Assembly: GCF_004168035.1 (NCBI RefSeq)
Contig: NZ_SDPU01000028.1
Span: 124,001 to 188,000 of the forward strand
Direction: 5' to 3'
From: Nocardioides iriomotensis
Lineage (GTDB): Bacteria > Actinomycetota > Actinomycetes > Propionibacteriales > Nocardioidaceae
DNA: 64,000 bases
The translations under genes were made by a program, and so were the position numbers. Below are positions 37,006 through 45,881 of the stretch, piece after piece (position 1 is the first letter of the stretch; every line of letters starts with the position of its first letter). The notes below the pieces were generated by a model. It did not search any database. It had not been told where the DNA came from and worked only from the letters and a program-made list of their open reading frames with translations.

Positions 37006-38586
37006 TCAGACCAGCTCGCGCTTGAGGATCTTGCCGGTGGCGGTCATCGGCAGCGAGGCGACGATGGCGACCTCGCGGGGGTACTTGTACGCCGCCATCT
37101 CCTCCTTGCCCCACGCGACGAGCTCCTCGGCCGTCGTCGTGGCGCCCGGGTTGAGGATCACGAACGCCTTGACCTCCTCGCCGTGCGACTCGTGGGGCAC
37201 GCCGACCACGGCCGCGAGGGAGACGTCGGGGTGCGTCATCAGCACCTCCTCGACCTCGCGCGGGTACACGTTGTAGCCGCCGCGGATGATCATGTCCTTG
37301 GACCGGTCGACGATGTAGTACCAGCCGTCCTCGTCGCGGCGGCCGAGGTCGCCGGAGCGGAACCAGCCGTCCTGGATCGCCTGGTCGGTGGCGTCGGGCC
37401 GGCCGTAGTAGCCCTTCATGATGTTGTGGCCCTTGATCGCGATCTCGCCGACCGCGTCGGGCGTCCAGTCGATCTCGTCCCAGCTCTCGGGCCGGATCAG
37501 CTTTATCTCGACGCCGGGGATCGGCACGCCGATCGACCCCACCCGGACGGGCTGGCCGTTCGGGGAGAACGACGCGACCGGCGACGTCTCCGACAGGCCG
37601 TAGCCCTCGAGGATGGTGACGCCGAACTTCTTCTCGAAGTCCTTGTGCACCTCGACCGGCAGGGCCGAGCCGCCCGCGGCGGCGACGCGCAGGTTGCGGG
37701 CGAGCCGGTCGACGTCAACCGACCCCTCGTCGGCCTCGGCGAGCGCGCCGAGCAGTCCCCAGTACATCGTCGGGACGCCCGCGAAGAAGGTGACCTCCTC
37801 CTTGCCCATCAGTGCCAGCGCCGGCCCGGCCTCGAACCGCGGCAGCATCACCACGGTGCCGCCGAAGGCGAACGCGCCGTTCTGGATGACGGTCTGGCCG
37901 AAGGAGTGGAACAGCGGCAGCACGCAGAGGTAGGTGTCGGGCTTCTCGGCGTCGGCCCCGAAGAGCACGTCTCCCGCGAGCGCGTTGTCGCGCATGTTGC
38001 GGTGCCGCAGCTCTGCGCCCTTGGGCTGGCCGGTGGTGCCGGACGTGTAGAGGATGACCGCGGTGTCGTCGTCATCGGTGTCGACGGTGTCGAACGTCGG
38101 CGGCTGCTGGGCCATCGCGCGGCCCATCGTCTCGGCGCCCTCGATCGGCGACTCGGCCGCCGGGTCGGCGGTGATCACGAAGAAGTGCTCGCACGTGTCG
38201 GTCTGGTCGAAGCCGGCCTTGCCCTCGGCACCGATCGGCAGCTCGGCCGTGCCCTGGAAGCAGAAGTAGGCCTTCGCGTCGGAGTCGGCCAGGTGGTAGG
38301 CGACCTCGCGGCCCTTGAGCAGCACGTTGAGCGGCACCACGGTCGCGCCGGCCTTGAGGATGCCGAAGTAGACGATCGTGAAGTACGGCAGGTTGGGGCA
38401 GCTCAGCGCGACCTTGTCGCCGGGCTGGATCCCGCGCGAGACCAGGAGGTTGGCGACCTGGTTCGCCGCGCCGTTCACCTGCGCGTAGGTGAGCCGGGTG
38501 TCGCCGGCCTGGCCCGGGAACACGATCGCCACCCGGTCGGGGTAGCGGGTGGCGGAGTCTTCGAGGAGCGCGGCGAGGTTCGACAT
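37006..38586 (-). CDS. long-chain fatty acid--CoA ligase (ANL superfamily)
   Basis: 526 residues. ATP-dependent activation of a carboxylic acid to its CoA thioester. P-loop YTSGTTGQPKG (180-190), GYGLSETSPVASF, the hinge region SGDLGRRDEDGWYYIVDRSK, the A8 motif GGYNVYPREVE and the C-terminal catalytic Lys519 (TGKILKR) are intact. Chain length is unknown. It sits between purC and purS on the same strand with ordinary gaps (71 and 84 bases), an accessory gene within the purine run. Confidence 0.93.
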   Translation of the reverse strand: MSNLAALLEDSATRYPDRVAIVFPGQAGDTRLTYAQVNGAANQVANLLVSRGIQPGDKVALSCPNLPYFTIVYFGILKAGATVVPLNVLLKGREVAYHLADSDAKAYFCFQGTAELPIGAEGKAGFDQTDTCEHFFVITADPAAESPIEGAETMGRAMAQQPPTFDTVDTDDDDTAVILYTSGTTGQPKGAELRHRNMRDNALAGDVLFGADAEKPDTYLCVLPLFHSFGQTVIQNGAFAFGGTVVMLPRFEAGPALALMGKEEVTFFAGVPTMYWGLLGALAEADEGSVDVDRLARNLRVAAAGGSALPVEVHKDFEKKFGVTILEGYGLSETSPVASFSPNGQPVRVGSIGVPIPGVEIKLIRPESWDEIDWTPDAVGEIAIKGHNIMKGYYGRPDATDQAIQDGWFRSGDLGRRDEDGWYYIVDRSKDMIIRGGYNVYPREVEEVLMTHPDVSLAAVVGVPHESHGEEVKAFVILNPGATTTAEELVAWGKEEMAAYKYPREVAIVASLPMTATGKILKRELV

Positions 38587-38657
38587 GCGGTCAACCTACT
38601 CACCGGCCGTGACGCGCGTCACCCGCTGCCCCGGCTGGGCTCGACCACCCGAACAGG

Positions 38658-39560
38658 TCAGAACGTCCGGCCGGTGAGCAGCTCGTAGGCCTCGACGTAG
38701 CGCGAGCGGGTGCGCTCGACCACCTCGTCCGGCAGCGGCGGCGGCTTCTCGCCCGACGCCTTGTCCCAGCCGCTCGCGTCGGAGAGCAGCCAGTTGCGCA
38801 CGATCTGCTTGTCGTAAGACGGCTGCTGCCGGCCCGGCTGCCACTCGTCGGCCGGCCAGAACCGCGACGAGTCCGGCGTCAGCACCTCGTCGCCGAGCAC
38901 CATCGTGCCGTCGTCGCGGGCGCCGAGCTCGAGCTTGGTGTCGGCCAGGATGATGCCGCGCTCGCGGGCGATCGCCTCGGCCCGGCCGTAGACGGCGAGG
39001 GTCAGCGCGCGCAGCCGCTCCGCGACCTCGGCACCCACCTCGCCGACCACGGCGTCGTACGACACGTTCTCGTCGTGGTCGCCGAGCGCGGCCTTCGTCG
39101 CCGGGGTGAAGATCGGCTCCGGCAGCCGGCTGCCGTCCTCGAGACCGGCCGGCAGCGGGATGCCGCAGACCTCGCCGGTCGCGGCGTAGTCGAGCAGCCC
39201 GGACCCGGTGAGGTAGCCGCGGGCCACGCACTCGACCGGGTACATCGCCAACGGCTCGCAGATCACCGCGCGGCCCGCGACGTCGTCGGGGACCTCGGTC
39301 GACACGACGTGGTGCGGCACGAGGTCGGCGAGCTGCTCGAACCACCACAGCGACATCTGCGTGAGCACCGCGCCCTTGTCGGGGATCGTGCTCTCCAGCA
39401 CGAAGTCGAACGCGCTGATCCGGTCGCTCGCGACCATCAGCAGGTTGCCGGCGTACGGCCCCGAGGTGAGCCGGTACAGGTCGCGCACCTTGCCGGAGTG
39501 GACGTGCTCGGCGCCGTCTATCGACGGCGCGGGCGGGATGCCGAGATCGAGGTTCGTCAC
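38658..39560 (-). CDS. purC: phosphoribosylaminoimidazole-succinocarboxamide (SAICAR) synthase
   Basis: 300 residues from GTG 39560. ATP-dependent ligation of aspartate to CAIR. HVHSGKVRDLY (ATP loop), VASDRISAFDFVL, ARGYLTGSGL, IILADTKLELG and DEVLTPDSSRFWP are the family blocks. The frame stays open upstream to 39620 but those codons are not conserved and would reach the divergent HIT-like gene, so the GTG with the GGA in ACTGGAGTG is preferred. Confidence 0.95.
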   Translation of the reverse strand: MTNLDLGIPPAPSIDGAEHVHSGKVRDLYRLTSGPYAGNLLMVASDRISAFDFVLESTIPDKGAVLTQMSLWWFEQLADLVPHHVVSTEVPDDVAGRAVICEPLAMYPVECVARGYLTGSGLLDYAATGEVCGIPLPAGLEDGSRLPEPIFTPATKAALGDHDENVSYDAVVGEVGAEVAERLRALTLAVYGRAEAIARERGIILADTKLELGARDDGTMVLGDEVLTPDSSRFWPADEWQPGRQQPSYDKQIVRNWLLSDASGWDKASGEKPPPLPDEVVERTRSRYVEAYELLTGRTF

Positions 39561-39618
39561 TCCAGTGAGTCTAAGGACCCGGAGCGGAGACGCGAGGGCA
39601 CCGTGCGAGGGTGGACGC

Positions 39619-40236
39619 ATGCCGCTCTCACCGGAGGAGATCTACGCCAAAGTCGTCGAGCAGGTCGGTCCGGAAGGCCGGCTCCCGATGCCGCCGGTGA
39701 CGGAGTGGGACATCTTCCCGTGGGAACCCGTGGATGGCACCTGGCTGCCCAAGGTGGTTCGGCCGCCGCTGGAGGCCGAGCCGCCGCGCTGGGGCGAGGG
39801 CGACAAGCCGTGCCAGTGCGAGCGGACCGACGAGCCGCCGCACGCGATCTGGCGCAACGACCGATGGGTCGTGACGTCGCGCGACGAGCCGACCGGCATG
39901 CCGCTCATCCTGCTCCTGCACTCTCGCGAGCACATGGATCTCGCCGACCTCGACGACGACATGGCCGCGGAGTACGGACGCATCCAGGTCTGGCTGCACC
40001 GGATCATGGCCAACCTGCCGCACATCGGCCGCGTCCACGTGAACCGCTGGGGCGACGGCGGCAGCCACCTCCACGTCTGGTTCATCGCCCGCTACGCCCG
40101 CTTCCCGCACATCCTCGGTTCGTTCGCGGTCGAGTGGGACGAGATGCTGCCGCCCCCGCCGGGAGATGTCTGGCGCGCCGACCTGAAGTACGTCGCCGAC
40201 CGGATGGCCAACCACGACGGGGTGAGCCTGATCTGA
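39619..40236 (+). CDS. HIT-like hydrolase/transferase fold protein
   Basis: 205 residues from ATG 39619. The second half resembles the HIT fold: a strand-helix region (RWVVTSRDEPTGMPLILLLH) followed by HVNRWGDGGSHLHVWFIAR, where H-x-H stands in for the HxHxH triad, and YARFPHILGS. The first 75 residues contain a CQC motif in DKPCQCERTDEPPHAIW, perhaps a metal site. Divergent from purC; a CTGA junction links it to the MFS gene. Fold likely, reaction unknown. Confidence 0.65.
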   Translation: MPLSPEEIYAKVVEQVGPEGRLPMPPVTEWDIFPWEPVDGTWLPKVVRPPLEAEPPRWGEGDKPCQCERTDEPPHAIWRNDRWVVTSRDEPTGMPLILLLHSREHMDLADLDDDMAAEYGRIQVWLHRIMANLPHIGRVHVNRWGDGGSHLHVWFIARYARFPHILGSFAVEWDEMLPPPPGDVWRADLKYVADRMANHDGVSLI

Positions 40237-41744
40237 CCGAGCACCCGCCGGCCGAGGCCGAGCAGCCCTACACGCCGGACCCGCGGCGCTGGCGGATCCT
40301 CGCCGTCACGCTGGTGATCGGCTTCATGGCGCTGCTCGACGTGACGATCGTGAACGTCGCGCTGCCCTCGATCCGGTCCGGGCTCCAGGCGTCCACGGCC
40401 GCGGTGCAGTGGGTCGTCAGCGGCTACGCGCTCGCCTTCGGCCTGACCCTCGTCGCGGGCGGCCGGCTCGGCGACGCGCTCGGTCGGCGCAGGATGATGC
40501 TGATCGGGCTGGTCGGCTTCCTCGTCTCCTCGGCCGCGGTGGGGCTGGCGCCCGACGAGACCTGGGTCGTGGTCGCGCGGCTCGCCCAGGGCGCGGCCGC
40601 CGGCCTGCTCACCCCGCAGAACTCCGGCCTCATCCAGCAGCTGTTCCGCGGCCCGGAGCGCGGGCGGGCGTTCGGCTTCTTCGGCCTCACCGTCTCGGTG
40701 TCCGCCGCCCTCGGGCCGGTGCTCGGCGGCCTGATCATCGCGGCGCTCGGCGAGGAGCACGGGTGGCGCGCGATCTTCCTGGTCAACGTGCCGATCGGGC
40801 TGGTGGCGCTGGTCTTCGTCGCCCGGATGGTTCCCGGCCGGGAACCCGCCGTCCCCGGCCAGGCCCGCGACCGCGCGGACATCGACGTCGTGGGCGCCGC
40901 GATCCTGGGCGCCGCCGTGCTGGCCGTGCTGTTCCCGCTCGTCGCGGTCATGTCCGACGGGGCGTGGGTGCTGCTCCTGCTGCTTGCCGCGCCGCTGGCG
41001 TTCTGGCTGTTCGTCCGCTGGGAGCGGCGGACGGTCGGCCGTGGCCGCGCTCCCCTGCTGGACGTCGGGCTGCTCGCGGTCGCGCCGGGCTACGCCTGGG
41101 GGATCCTGCTCGGCACGCTGTACTTCACCGGCTTCACCGGGACGTTCCTCGTGCTGTCGGTGCACCTGCAGGAGTCGCTGGGCCTCTCGCCGCTCGCCGC
41201 GGGTCTGATGATCACCCCGTTCGCGGTCGGGTCGGCGATCACCGCGCCCGTCGCCGGCCACTACGTCTCACAGGTCGGCCGGCGGGTGACGGTGACCGCC
41301 CTGTGCCTCGTGCTGACCGGCCTGACCGCCGTCACCGTGCTCGTCCCGGGCCACGGCGGCGACGGGCTGTGGCCGCTGCTGGCGCTGCCGCTGCTGCTCG
41401 CCGGACTGGGCGGCGGTGGCGTGGTGTCGCCCAACTTCACGCTCACCCTCGGCGACGTGCCGCCGCGGATGGGCGGTGCCGCCGGCGGCGCGCTGCAGAC
41501 GGGACAGCGGATCGGCTCGGCGCTCGGCACCGCACTCGCGATGTCGGTCTACCAGGTCACCGTCGCGTCGACCGGCTCCGCGGGCACCGGGCTCCGCGTG
41601 GCCCTCGGTACGGCGCTGGTGGTCATCGCGCTCGCGCTGGCCGTCGCCGTGCGCGACCTGCGGGCCGCGCGTCAGCGGACGGAGAACGACCGCGCCCCCG
41701 ACGGCGACGCCGGCTCCACGTCGACCCGGTCCACGCGCGCGTAG
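40233..41744 (+). CDS. DHA2-family MFS drug/proton antiporter, apparent CTG start
   Basis: 503 residues, about 14 transmembrane segments, cytoplasmic membrane. TM1 motif LLDVTIVNVALPSI, motif A GGRLGDALGRRR, and motif C-like FGLTVSVSAALGPVLGGLI identify the EmrB/QacA (DHA2) group of multidrug exporters. No ATG, GTG or TTG occurs in frame before the first membrane segment; the only sensible start is CTG 40233, which overlaps the HIT-like gene's stop (CTGA). The next starts (GTG at about 40315, ATG 40327) would cut into TM1. Its 3' end overlaps the acylphosphatase gene by 73 bases. Confidence 0.88.
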   Translation: MTEHPPAEAEQPYTPDPRRWRILAVTLVIGFMALLDVTIVNVALPSIRSGLQASTAAVQWVVSGYALAFGLTLVAGGRLGDALGRRRMMLIGLVGFLVSSAAVGLAPDETWVVVARLAQGAAAGLLTPQNSGLIQQLFRGPERGRAFGFFGLTVSVSAALGPVLGGLIIAALGEEHGWRAIFLVNVPIGLVALVFVARMVPGREPAVPGQARDRADIDVVGAAILGAAVLAVLFPLVAVMSDGAWVLLLLLAAPLAFWLFVRWERRTVGRGRAPLLDVGLLAVAPGYAWGILLGTLYFTGFTGTFLVLSVHLQESLGLSPLAAGLMITPFAVGSAITAPVAGHYVSQVGRRVTVTALCLVLTGLTAVTVLVPGHGGDGLWPLLALPLLLAGLGGGGVVSPNFTLTLGDVPPRMGGAAGGALQTGQRIGSALGTALAMSVYQVTVASTGSAGTGLRVALGTALVVIALALAVAVRDLRAARQRTENDRAPDGDAGSTSTRSTRA

Positions 41745-41947
41745 CCCGGGCCCTCGCGGCACCACGCGACCAGCGCGTCGACGGCGTCCGCCGTACCTTC
41801 GAAGACGCCGGCGACGGTGCCGTCGACCTCGTTGCTCACCCAGCCGGTGACGCCGAGCCGGTGCGCCTCCTGCACGGCGTGGTACCGGTAGCCGACGCCC
41901 TGCACCATCCCGTGCACGGTCACCTTCCGAGCCACCACGTCGCCCAT
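41672..41947 (-). CDS. acyP: acylphosphatase
   Basis: 91 residues from ATG 41947; the frame is open further upstream but without conservation. GMVQGVGYRYHAVQEAHRLG carries the phosphate-binding loop with the catalytic Arg, and GWVSNEVDGTV the catalytic Asn. Hydrolyses carboxyl-phosphate bonds in the cytoplasm. Antisense to the final 73 bases of the MFS gene. Confidence 0.93.
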   Translation of the reverse strand: MGDVVARKVTVHGMVQGVGYRYHAVQEAHRLGVTGWVSNEVDGTVAGVFEGTADAVDALVAWCREGPGYARVDRVDVEPASPSGARSFSVR

Positions 41948-42100
41948 GCGGCCCACCCTGCCACCCCCTCGTCGGCCCTCGCCGGCAAGGTCACGGTTCG
42001 ATGAGAGGTCTGGACGGCATTCCTCCTGGTTTGGTTGGGTCGGGCGCATCTCGGGACGGACGAACCGCGTCCACTCCCACCAGGCTTGAGGAGCCTCTGG

Positions 42101-43540
42101 GTGAAACTCTCACGCACGCGCGCGGCCACCTTCACCGCCGCGATCACCGCAGTCGCCACCGCCGGCATCACGGTCGGCGCGACCACCGCCAGCGCCGAGC
42201 CGATGGACTCGGAGAAGATCCGGCGCGAGGTGTCGCCGACCAAGGTCTTCGACCACCTGCGCGCGTTCCAGCGCATCGCCGACCAGAACGGCGGCACCCG
42301 GGCGTCCGGCACGCCGGGCTACGAGGCCAGCGCCCGGTACGTCGAGCGGCAGCTGCGCGACGCCGGCTACACCACCGAGCGGCAGTACTTCCCGTTCACC
42401 TACACCGAGATCCTCGGGGAGACGGTGCGCGAGAACTCGCCGACGGCGCGCGACTTCGACAACCACGTCATGACCGCCAGCCCCAGCACCCCGGAGGGTG
42501 GCGTCACCGCCGACCTGGTGCGGCCGGCCAACCTCGGCTGCACGGCCGACGACTGGGCGGGGGTCGCCGCCGCCGGGAAGATCGCGATCGTGCAGCGCGG
42601 CACCTGCGCGTTCGCGGTGAAGAGCCAGCAGGCCAAGACCGCCGGCGCCGCCGCCGTGATCATCTACAACAACGCCATCGGGGAGCTCAACGGCACGCTC
42701 GGCGACAACCCGCAGGGCGTGGCGCCGACCACCGGCATCACCCAGGCCGACGGTCAGGCGCTCGTCGCGGAGATGGCGAACGGACCGGTCAACCTGACCG
42801 TGGACCTGCGCACGCTGGTCGAGCAGCGCGAGACGTTCAACGTGATCGCCGAGACCAAGCGCGGCAGCAGCGACGACGTGGTCATGCTCGGCAGCCACCT
42901 CGACTCCGTCGTCGGCGGCGCGGGGATCAACGACAACGCCTCGGGCTCGTCGACGATCCTCGCGGTCGCCCAGGCGATCAACAGCCCGAAGTACGCCCTG
43001 AAGGGAAAGGTCCGCTTCGCCTGGTGGGGCGCCGAGGAGACCGGCCTGGTCGGCTCGACGCACTACGTCGCCGGGCTCACGCAGGCCCAGAAGGACGCGA
43101 TCCGCACCTACCTCAACTTCGACATGCTCGGCTCGCCGAACTTCCAGATCGGCGTGTACGACGCCAACAACTCGGGCAAGGCCAACCCGGCCGACGCCAA
43201 GATCTCGCCCGGATCGGTCGAGACCGAGAAGTTCTTCACCGACTACTTCGACGGCATCGGCCAGCCCTGGTCGGACGCGGTCGTGAGCGGCCGGTCGGAC
43301 TACAAGGCGTTCGCCGACAACGGGATCGCGTTCGGCGGCGTGTTCAGCGGTGGTGACGGCATCAAGACCGCCGAGCAGGTCACGAAGTTCGGCGGTACGG
43401 CGGGCGTGGCGTACGACCCGAACTACCACACCGAGCGCGACGACATCTCCAACGTCAACCGCACGTCGATCGACATCATGAGCGACGCCGTTGCGCACGC
43501 CGCACTGACGCTGGCGCAGGACCCGACGCTCGTTCCCTGA
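42101..43540 (+). CDS. secreted M28 family zinc aminopeptidase with PA domain
   Basis: 479 residues from GTG 42101, preceded by GAGGAG. Signal peptide ends TTASA. A PA domain is inserted at about 145-250 (IAIVQRGTCAFAVKSQQA, GAAAVIIYNN). Zinc ligands and catalytic residues of M28 are in order: GSHLDSV (His), INDNASGSS (bridging Asp), WGAEETGLVGS (catalytic Glu), LNFDMLGSP (Asp) and YHTERDD (His). Similar to Streptomyces griseus aminopeptidase. Acts outside the cell on N-terminal residues, complementing the S8 proteases. Followed by a strong terminator. Confidence 0.93.
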   Translation: MKLSRTRAATFTAAITAVATAGITVGATTASAEPMDSEKIRREVSPTKVFDHLRAFQRIADQNGGTRASGTPGYEASARYVERQLRDAGYTTERQYFPFTYTEILGETVRENSPTARDFDNHVMTASPSTPEGGVTADLVRPANLGCTADDWAGVAAAGKIAIVQRGTCAFAVKSQQAKTAGAAAVIIYNNAIGELNGTLGDNPQGVAPTTGITQADGQALVAEMANGPVNLTVDLRTLVEQRETFNVIAETKRGSSDDVVMLGSHLDSVVGGAGINDNASGSSTILAVAQAINSPKYALKGKVRFAWWGAEETGLVGSTHYVAGLTQAQKDAIRTYLNFDMLGSPNFQIGVYDANNSGKANPADAKISPGSVETEKFFTDYFDGIGQPWSDAVVSGRSDYKAFADNGIAFGGVFSGGDGIKTAEQVTKFGGTAGVAYDPNYHTERDDISNVNRTSIDIMSDAVAHAALTLAQDPTLVP

Positions 43541-43556
43541 TCCGGCTGGGGGAAGC

Positions 43557-43594
43557 GACAAGGGGAGGGACCCGGGCGGGTCCCTCCCCTTGTC
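43557..43594. terminator. strong bidirectional terminator between convergent M28 and Calx-beta genes
   Basis: Perfect 17-bp stem (43557-43573 with 43578-43594) and 4-base loop GGGC, 17 bases after the aminopeptidase stop and 17 bases before the end of the opposing gene. Confidence 0.85.
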
Positions 43595-43610
43595 TTCGTG
43601 ATGACCTACG

Positions 43611-45677
43611 TCAGCGGACGGTGTGACGCACCGTCTCCGAGACGTACACCCCGTGCGGTGTGCGGACCTTCGCGAAGAGCTTGACCTTCGTGCCCTTCTC
43701 GAACTGCTCGTCGAGCACCGTCGAGAGCCGGCCCTTCTTGCTCAGCTCGTCCTTGAGGACGCGCACGTTCTTGCCCTTGACGACGCGGAAGAGCTTCACC
43801 GTGGCCTTGGCAACCGGCGCCTTCGTCTTGACGGAGGCCTCGACGCGGTGCTTGGCGGCCTTGCCCAGCTCGAGCGCGACCTTGGTGTCGTCGTTGAGGA
43901 TCGACCCGGCACCGACGGCCTTGCCCAGCGTGCCGTAGTCGCGCGCGGTCAGCTTCACCGACAGCGCCTCGTGCGGCTCGCGGACCTTGTCCGAGGCGAC
44001 CTTGACGGTGATGGAACCGCTGTTCGCACCGGCGGGGATCGTGAGGATGCCCGACGCGGCCGTGAAGTCCTGGCCGGCCGTGGCGGTGCCCGCGACGGTC
44101 GCGAAGTCGACAGCGACCGCACGCGGCACGGCGCGGCTCAGGGCCACGGGGAAGTTGAGCACGGTGCCGCTGTTGCCCTCGAGCACGCGGGCGTCGCCGA
44201 CGGAGACGGCCGGGGCGACCGAGTCCAGGTCGAAGCGCTTTGCGGAGCTGGTGCGCCCGGTCGCCGCGTCGACGCTGCCGATGGTGACGTCGTCGAGGAA
44301 GTACTCGCCGTTCATCTGGCTCGCGCCGGAGGCGCCCACGAGGAACGCCACGCCGCCGCCGGGACGGTCCTGGTAGGCGTTCTTGACGATCACCGCGTCC
44401 GGGTGCGCGACGACGTACTCGGCCAGGGTGACCGAGCCGTTGCCCTGGTCACCGTTGACGCCCCAGACGCCGGAGGCGGCGTCCCAGCTCTGCCAGGTGC
44501 TCTGCGCGACGGTGCCGTTGTTGGCCGGGGCGTAGAACAGGGTGTCGTCCATACCGCCGTCACCGTTGGTGTCGACGCTCAGGCGGAGGTACACCGGCTG
44601 CTGCGGGGTGGTGTTCGCGCCGGTCGCACGCTGGAAGGTGCTGAACTTGAGCGTGCGCAGGTCGCGGACCAGGGTGCCGTCGAACTGGGTGGTGCGGAAG
44701 AGCTCCACGCGGTCCGGGTTGGTCGTCGTGCTCAGCGCAAACCGGAGGGCACCGCCTCCGGCCGGGGTGGCGCCGGGGCCGTCCACGAACGCCTGGTTCG
44801 AGTCCAGGTAGTCCACGGCGTCGTAGGCCTCGTGGTACCAGCCCTGCAGGTTGCTCGGGGTCACGGTCGCGCCGCTGGTGGCCACGGTCTGCACGGCGGC
44901 AGCGGGGCCGAGGTCGAACAGGGTGTCGACGCCGTCGAGACCGACGACGACGCGGTCGACGAAGTACTCGCCGTTCGCCTGGGAGTCGGTGCCGCCGCCG
45001 TTGCCGCCGCCGGTGATCAGCGCGATGGAGCCGCCGTCGGCGGTGGTCGCGGTGCCGTCGGCCGGGTCGTCGTTGTTGATCAGCTCCGCGGCCGGGTTCG
45101 CCGTCTTGTATGCCGCGAGGGTGGTGGCTGAGCCGGCGCCCGCGTCACCACCGACGTTGAGCAGCCCGCTGCCGGTCACGACCCAGTGCTGCCAGACGCC
45201 GTTGGCGACGGCCTGCTGGTCGGTGTTGTTGGCCGGGAAGAAGAACAGCTGCTCGTCCTGGTCGCCGTCGCCGTCCTTGTCGACATTCAGGCGGAGGAAC
45301 GTCGGCTGGCGGAGAGCACCCGCGCCGTTGGTGCGGCGCGCGAAGGTGGAGTACTCGAGCCGGGTGATGTCGGCGAGCGGGGTGCCGTCGTACTTCGGCG
45401 TGCGGTAGAGCTCGGTCTGGACGGTCGACTCACCGATGACCATCCGGTGGCTGCCCGAGCCGAACGGGGCGCGCGCGGGGCCCTCGACGTCGGACTGCTG
45501 CGGGGTCAGGTAGATCCCGGTGGCGGTGTTCTCGTAGGCCTGCGCGACCCAGGCACCGTTGCCCGTGATCTCGGACGTGGTCGCGGGCGCCGCGAAGGCG
45601 ACCGGTGCGCCGAGGGCGCACACGACGACGGAGCCGGCGGCGAGAGCGCCGACGCGCTGCCTCCTGCGTGACATCAT
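43611..45677 (-). CDS. secreted Calx-beta domain protein with an internally duplicated module
   Basis: 688 residues with a signal peptide (RRRQRVGALAAGSVVVCALG, site near AFA). Residues about 40-255 and 258-475 are two copies of one module: each has an AYxxxx...xGP opening, an xELFRTxxFDGT-like strand (ELYRTPKYDGTPL; ELFRTTQFDGTLV), a YSTFARR/FSTFQRA strand, a calcium-type loop (DKDGDGDQDE; DTNGDGGMDD) and NGEYFxDxVxxG. A Calx-beta domain follows (about 493-600: VLEGNSGTVLNFPVAL, AGQDFTAASGILTIPAG), then a Lys-rich tail. No LPXTG anchor. Probably a calcium-stabilised surface or matrix protein; the duplicated module is not a family I recognise. Confidence 0.8.
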   Translation of the reverse strand: MMSRRRQRVGALAAGSVVVCALGAPVAFAAPATTSEITGNGAWVAQAYENTATGIYLTPQQSDVEGPARAPFGSGSHRMVIGESTVQTELYRTPKYDGTPLADITRLEYSTFARRTNGAGALRQPTFLRLNVDKDGDGDQDEQLFFFPANNTDQQAVANGVWQHWVVTGSGLLNVGGDAGAGSATTLAAYKTANPAAELINNDDPADGTATTADGGSIALITGGGNGGGTDSQANGEYFVDRVVVGLDGVDTLFDLGPAAAVQTVATSGATVTPSNLQGWYHEAYDAVDYLDSNQAFVDGPGATPAGGGALRFALSTTTNPDRVELFRTTQFDGTLVRDLRTLKFSTFQRATGANTTPQQPVYLRLSVDTNGDGGMDDTLFYAPANNGTVAQSTWQSWDAASGVWGVNGDQGNGSVTLAEYVVAHPDAVIVKNAYQDRPGGGVAFLVGASGASQMNGEYFLDDVTIGSVDAATGRTSSAKRFDLDSVAPAVSVGDARVLEGNSGTVLNFPVALSRAVPRAVAVDFATVAGTATAGQDFTAASGILTIPAGANSGSITVKVASDKVREPHEALSVKLTARDYGTLGKAVGAGSILNDDTKVALELGKAAKHRVEASVKTKAPVAKATVKLFRVVKGKNVRVLKDELSKKGRLSTVLDEQFEKGTKVKLFAKVRTPHGVYVSETVRHTVR

Positions 45678-45750
45678 GAAAAGTTGGTTCCTCTGCTCGA
45701 TGTGTCTGCGTCCTCATCACCAAGGCGCTCGAGGACGCGACGCAGCAGAG
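45678..45750 (-). promoter_or_regulatory. structured 5' leader able to mask the Calx-beta ribosome binding site
   Basis: On the transcript, CTCTGCT (45750-45744) can pair with AGCAGAG (45697-45691), which includes most of the AGAGGA Shine-Dalgarno (45694-45689). Enclosed is an exact 8-bp stem, GCGTCCTC (45738-45731) with GAGGACGC (45715-45708). I do not recognise it as a known riboswitch class. Confidence 0.4.
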
Positions 45751-45881
45751 ACCCCCGATAGCCGACCCGTCGCGGCCTACTGGCCGGGACAAGCTGCGCC
45801 AAACTTTTCACCGGACGGGACATGCGCGTGGTCGAATGACCCAAATGTGACTCACGCCTCACAGCGGGGTCACGGCAAGCC

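Noticed and set aside
39561-39620. Longer purC N-terminus
   Set aside because: Upstream codons are not conserved in SAICAR synthases and overlap the promoter region of the divergent HIT-like gene.
41948-42049. Longer acylphosphatase start at 42049
   Set aside because: The family begins a few residues before the phosphate loop; the extra 34 residues have no conservation pattern.
45678-45881. Known riboswitch (c-di-GMP GEMM, ydaO c-di-AMP, cobalamin) before the Calx-beta gene
   Set aside because: The conserved core nucleotides of these classes are not present; only generic stems around the ribosome binding site are visible.
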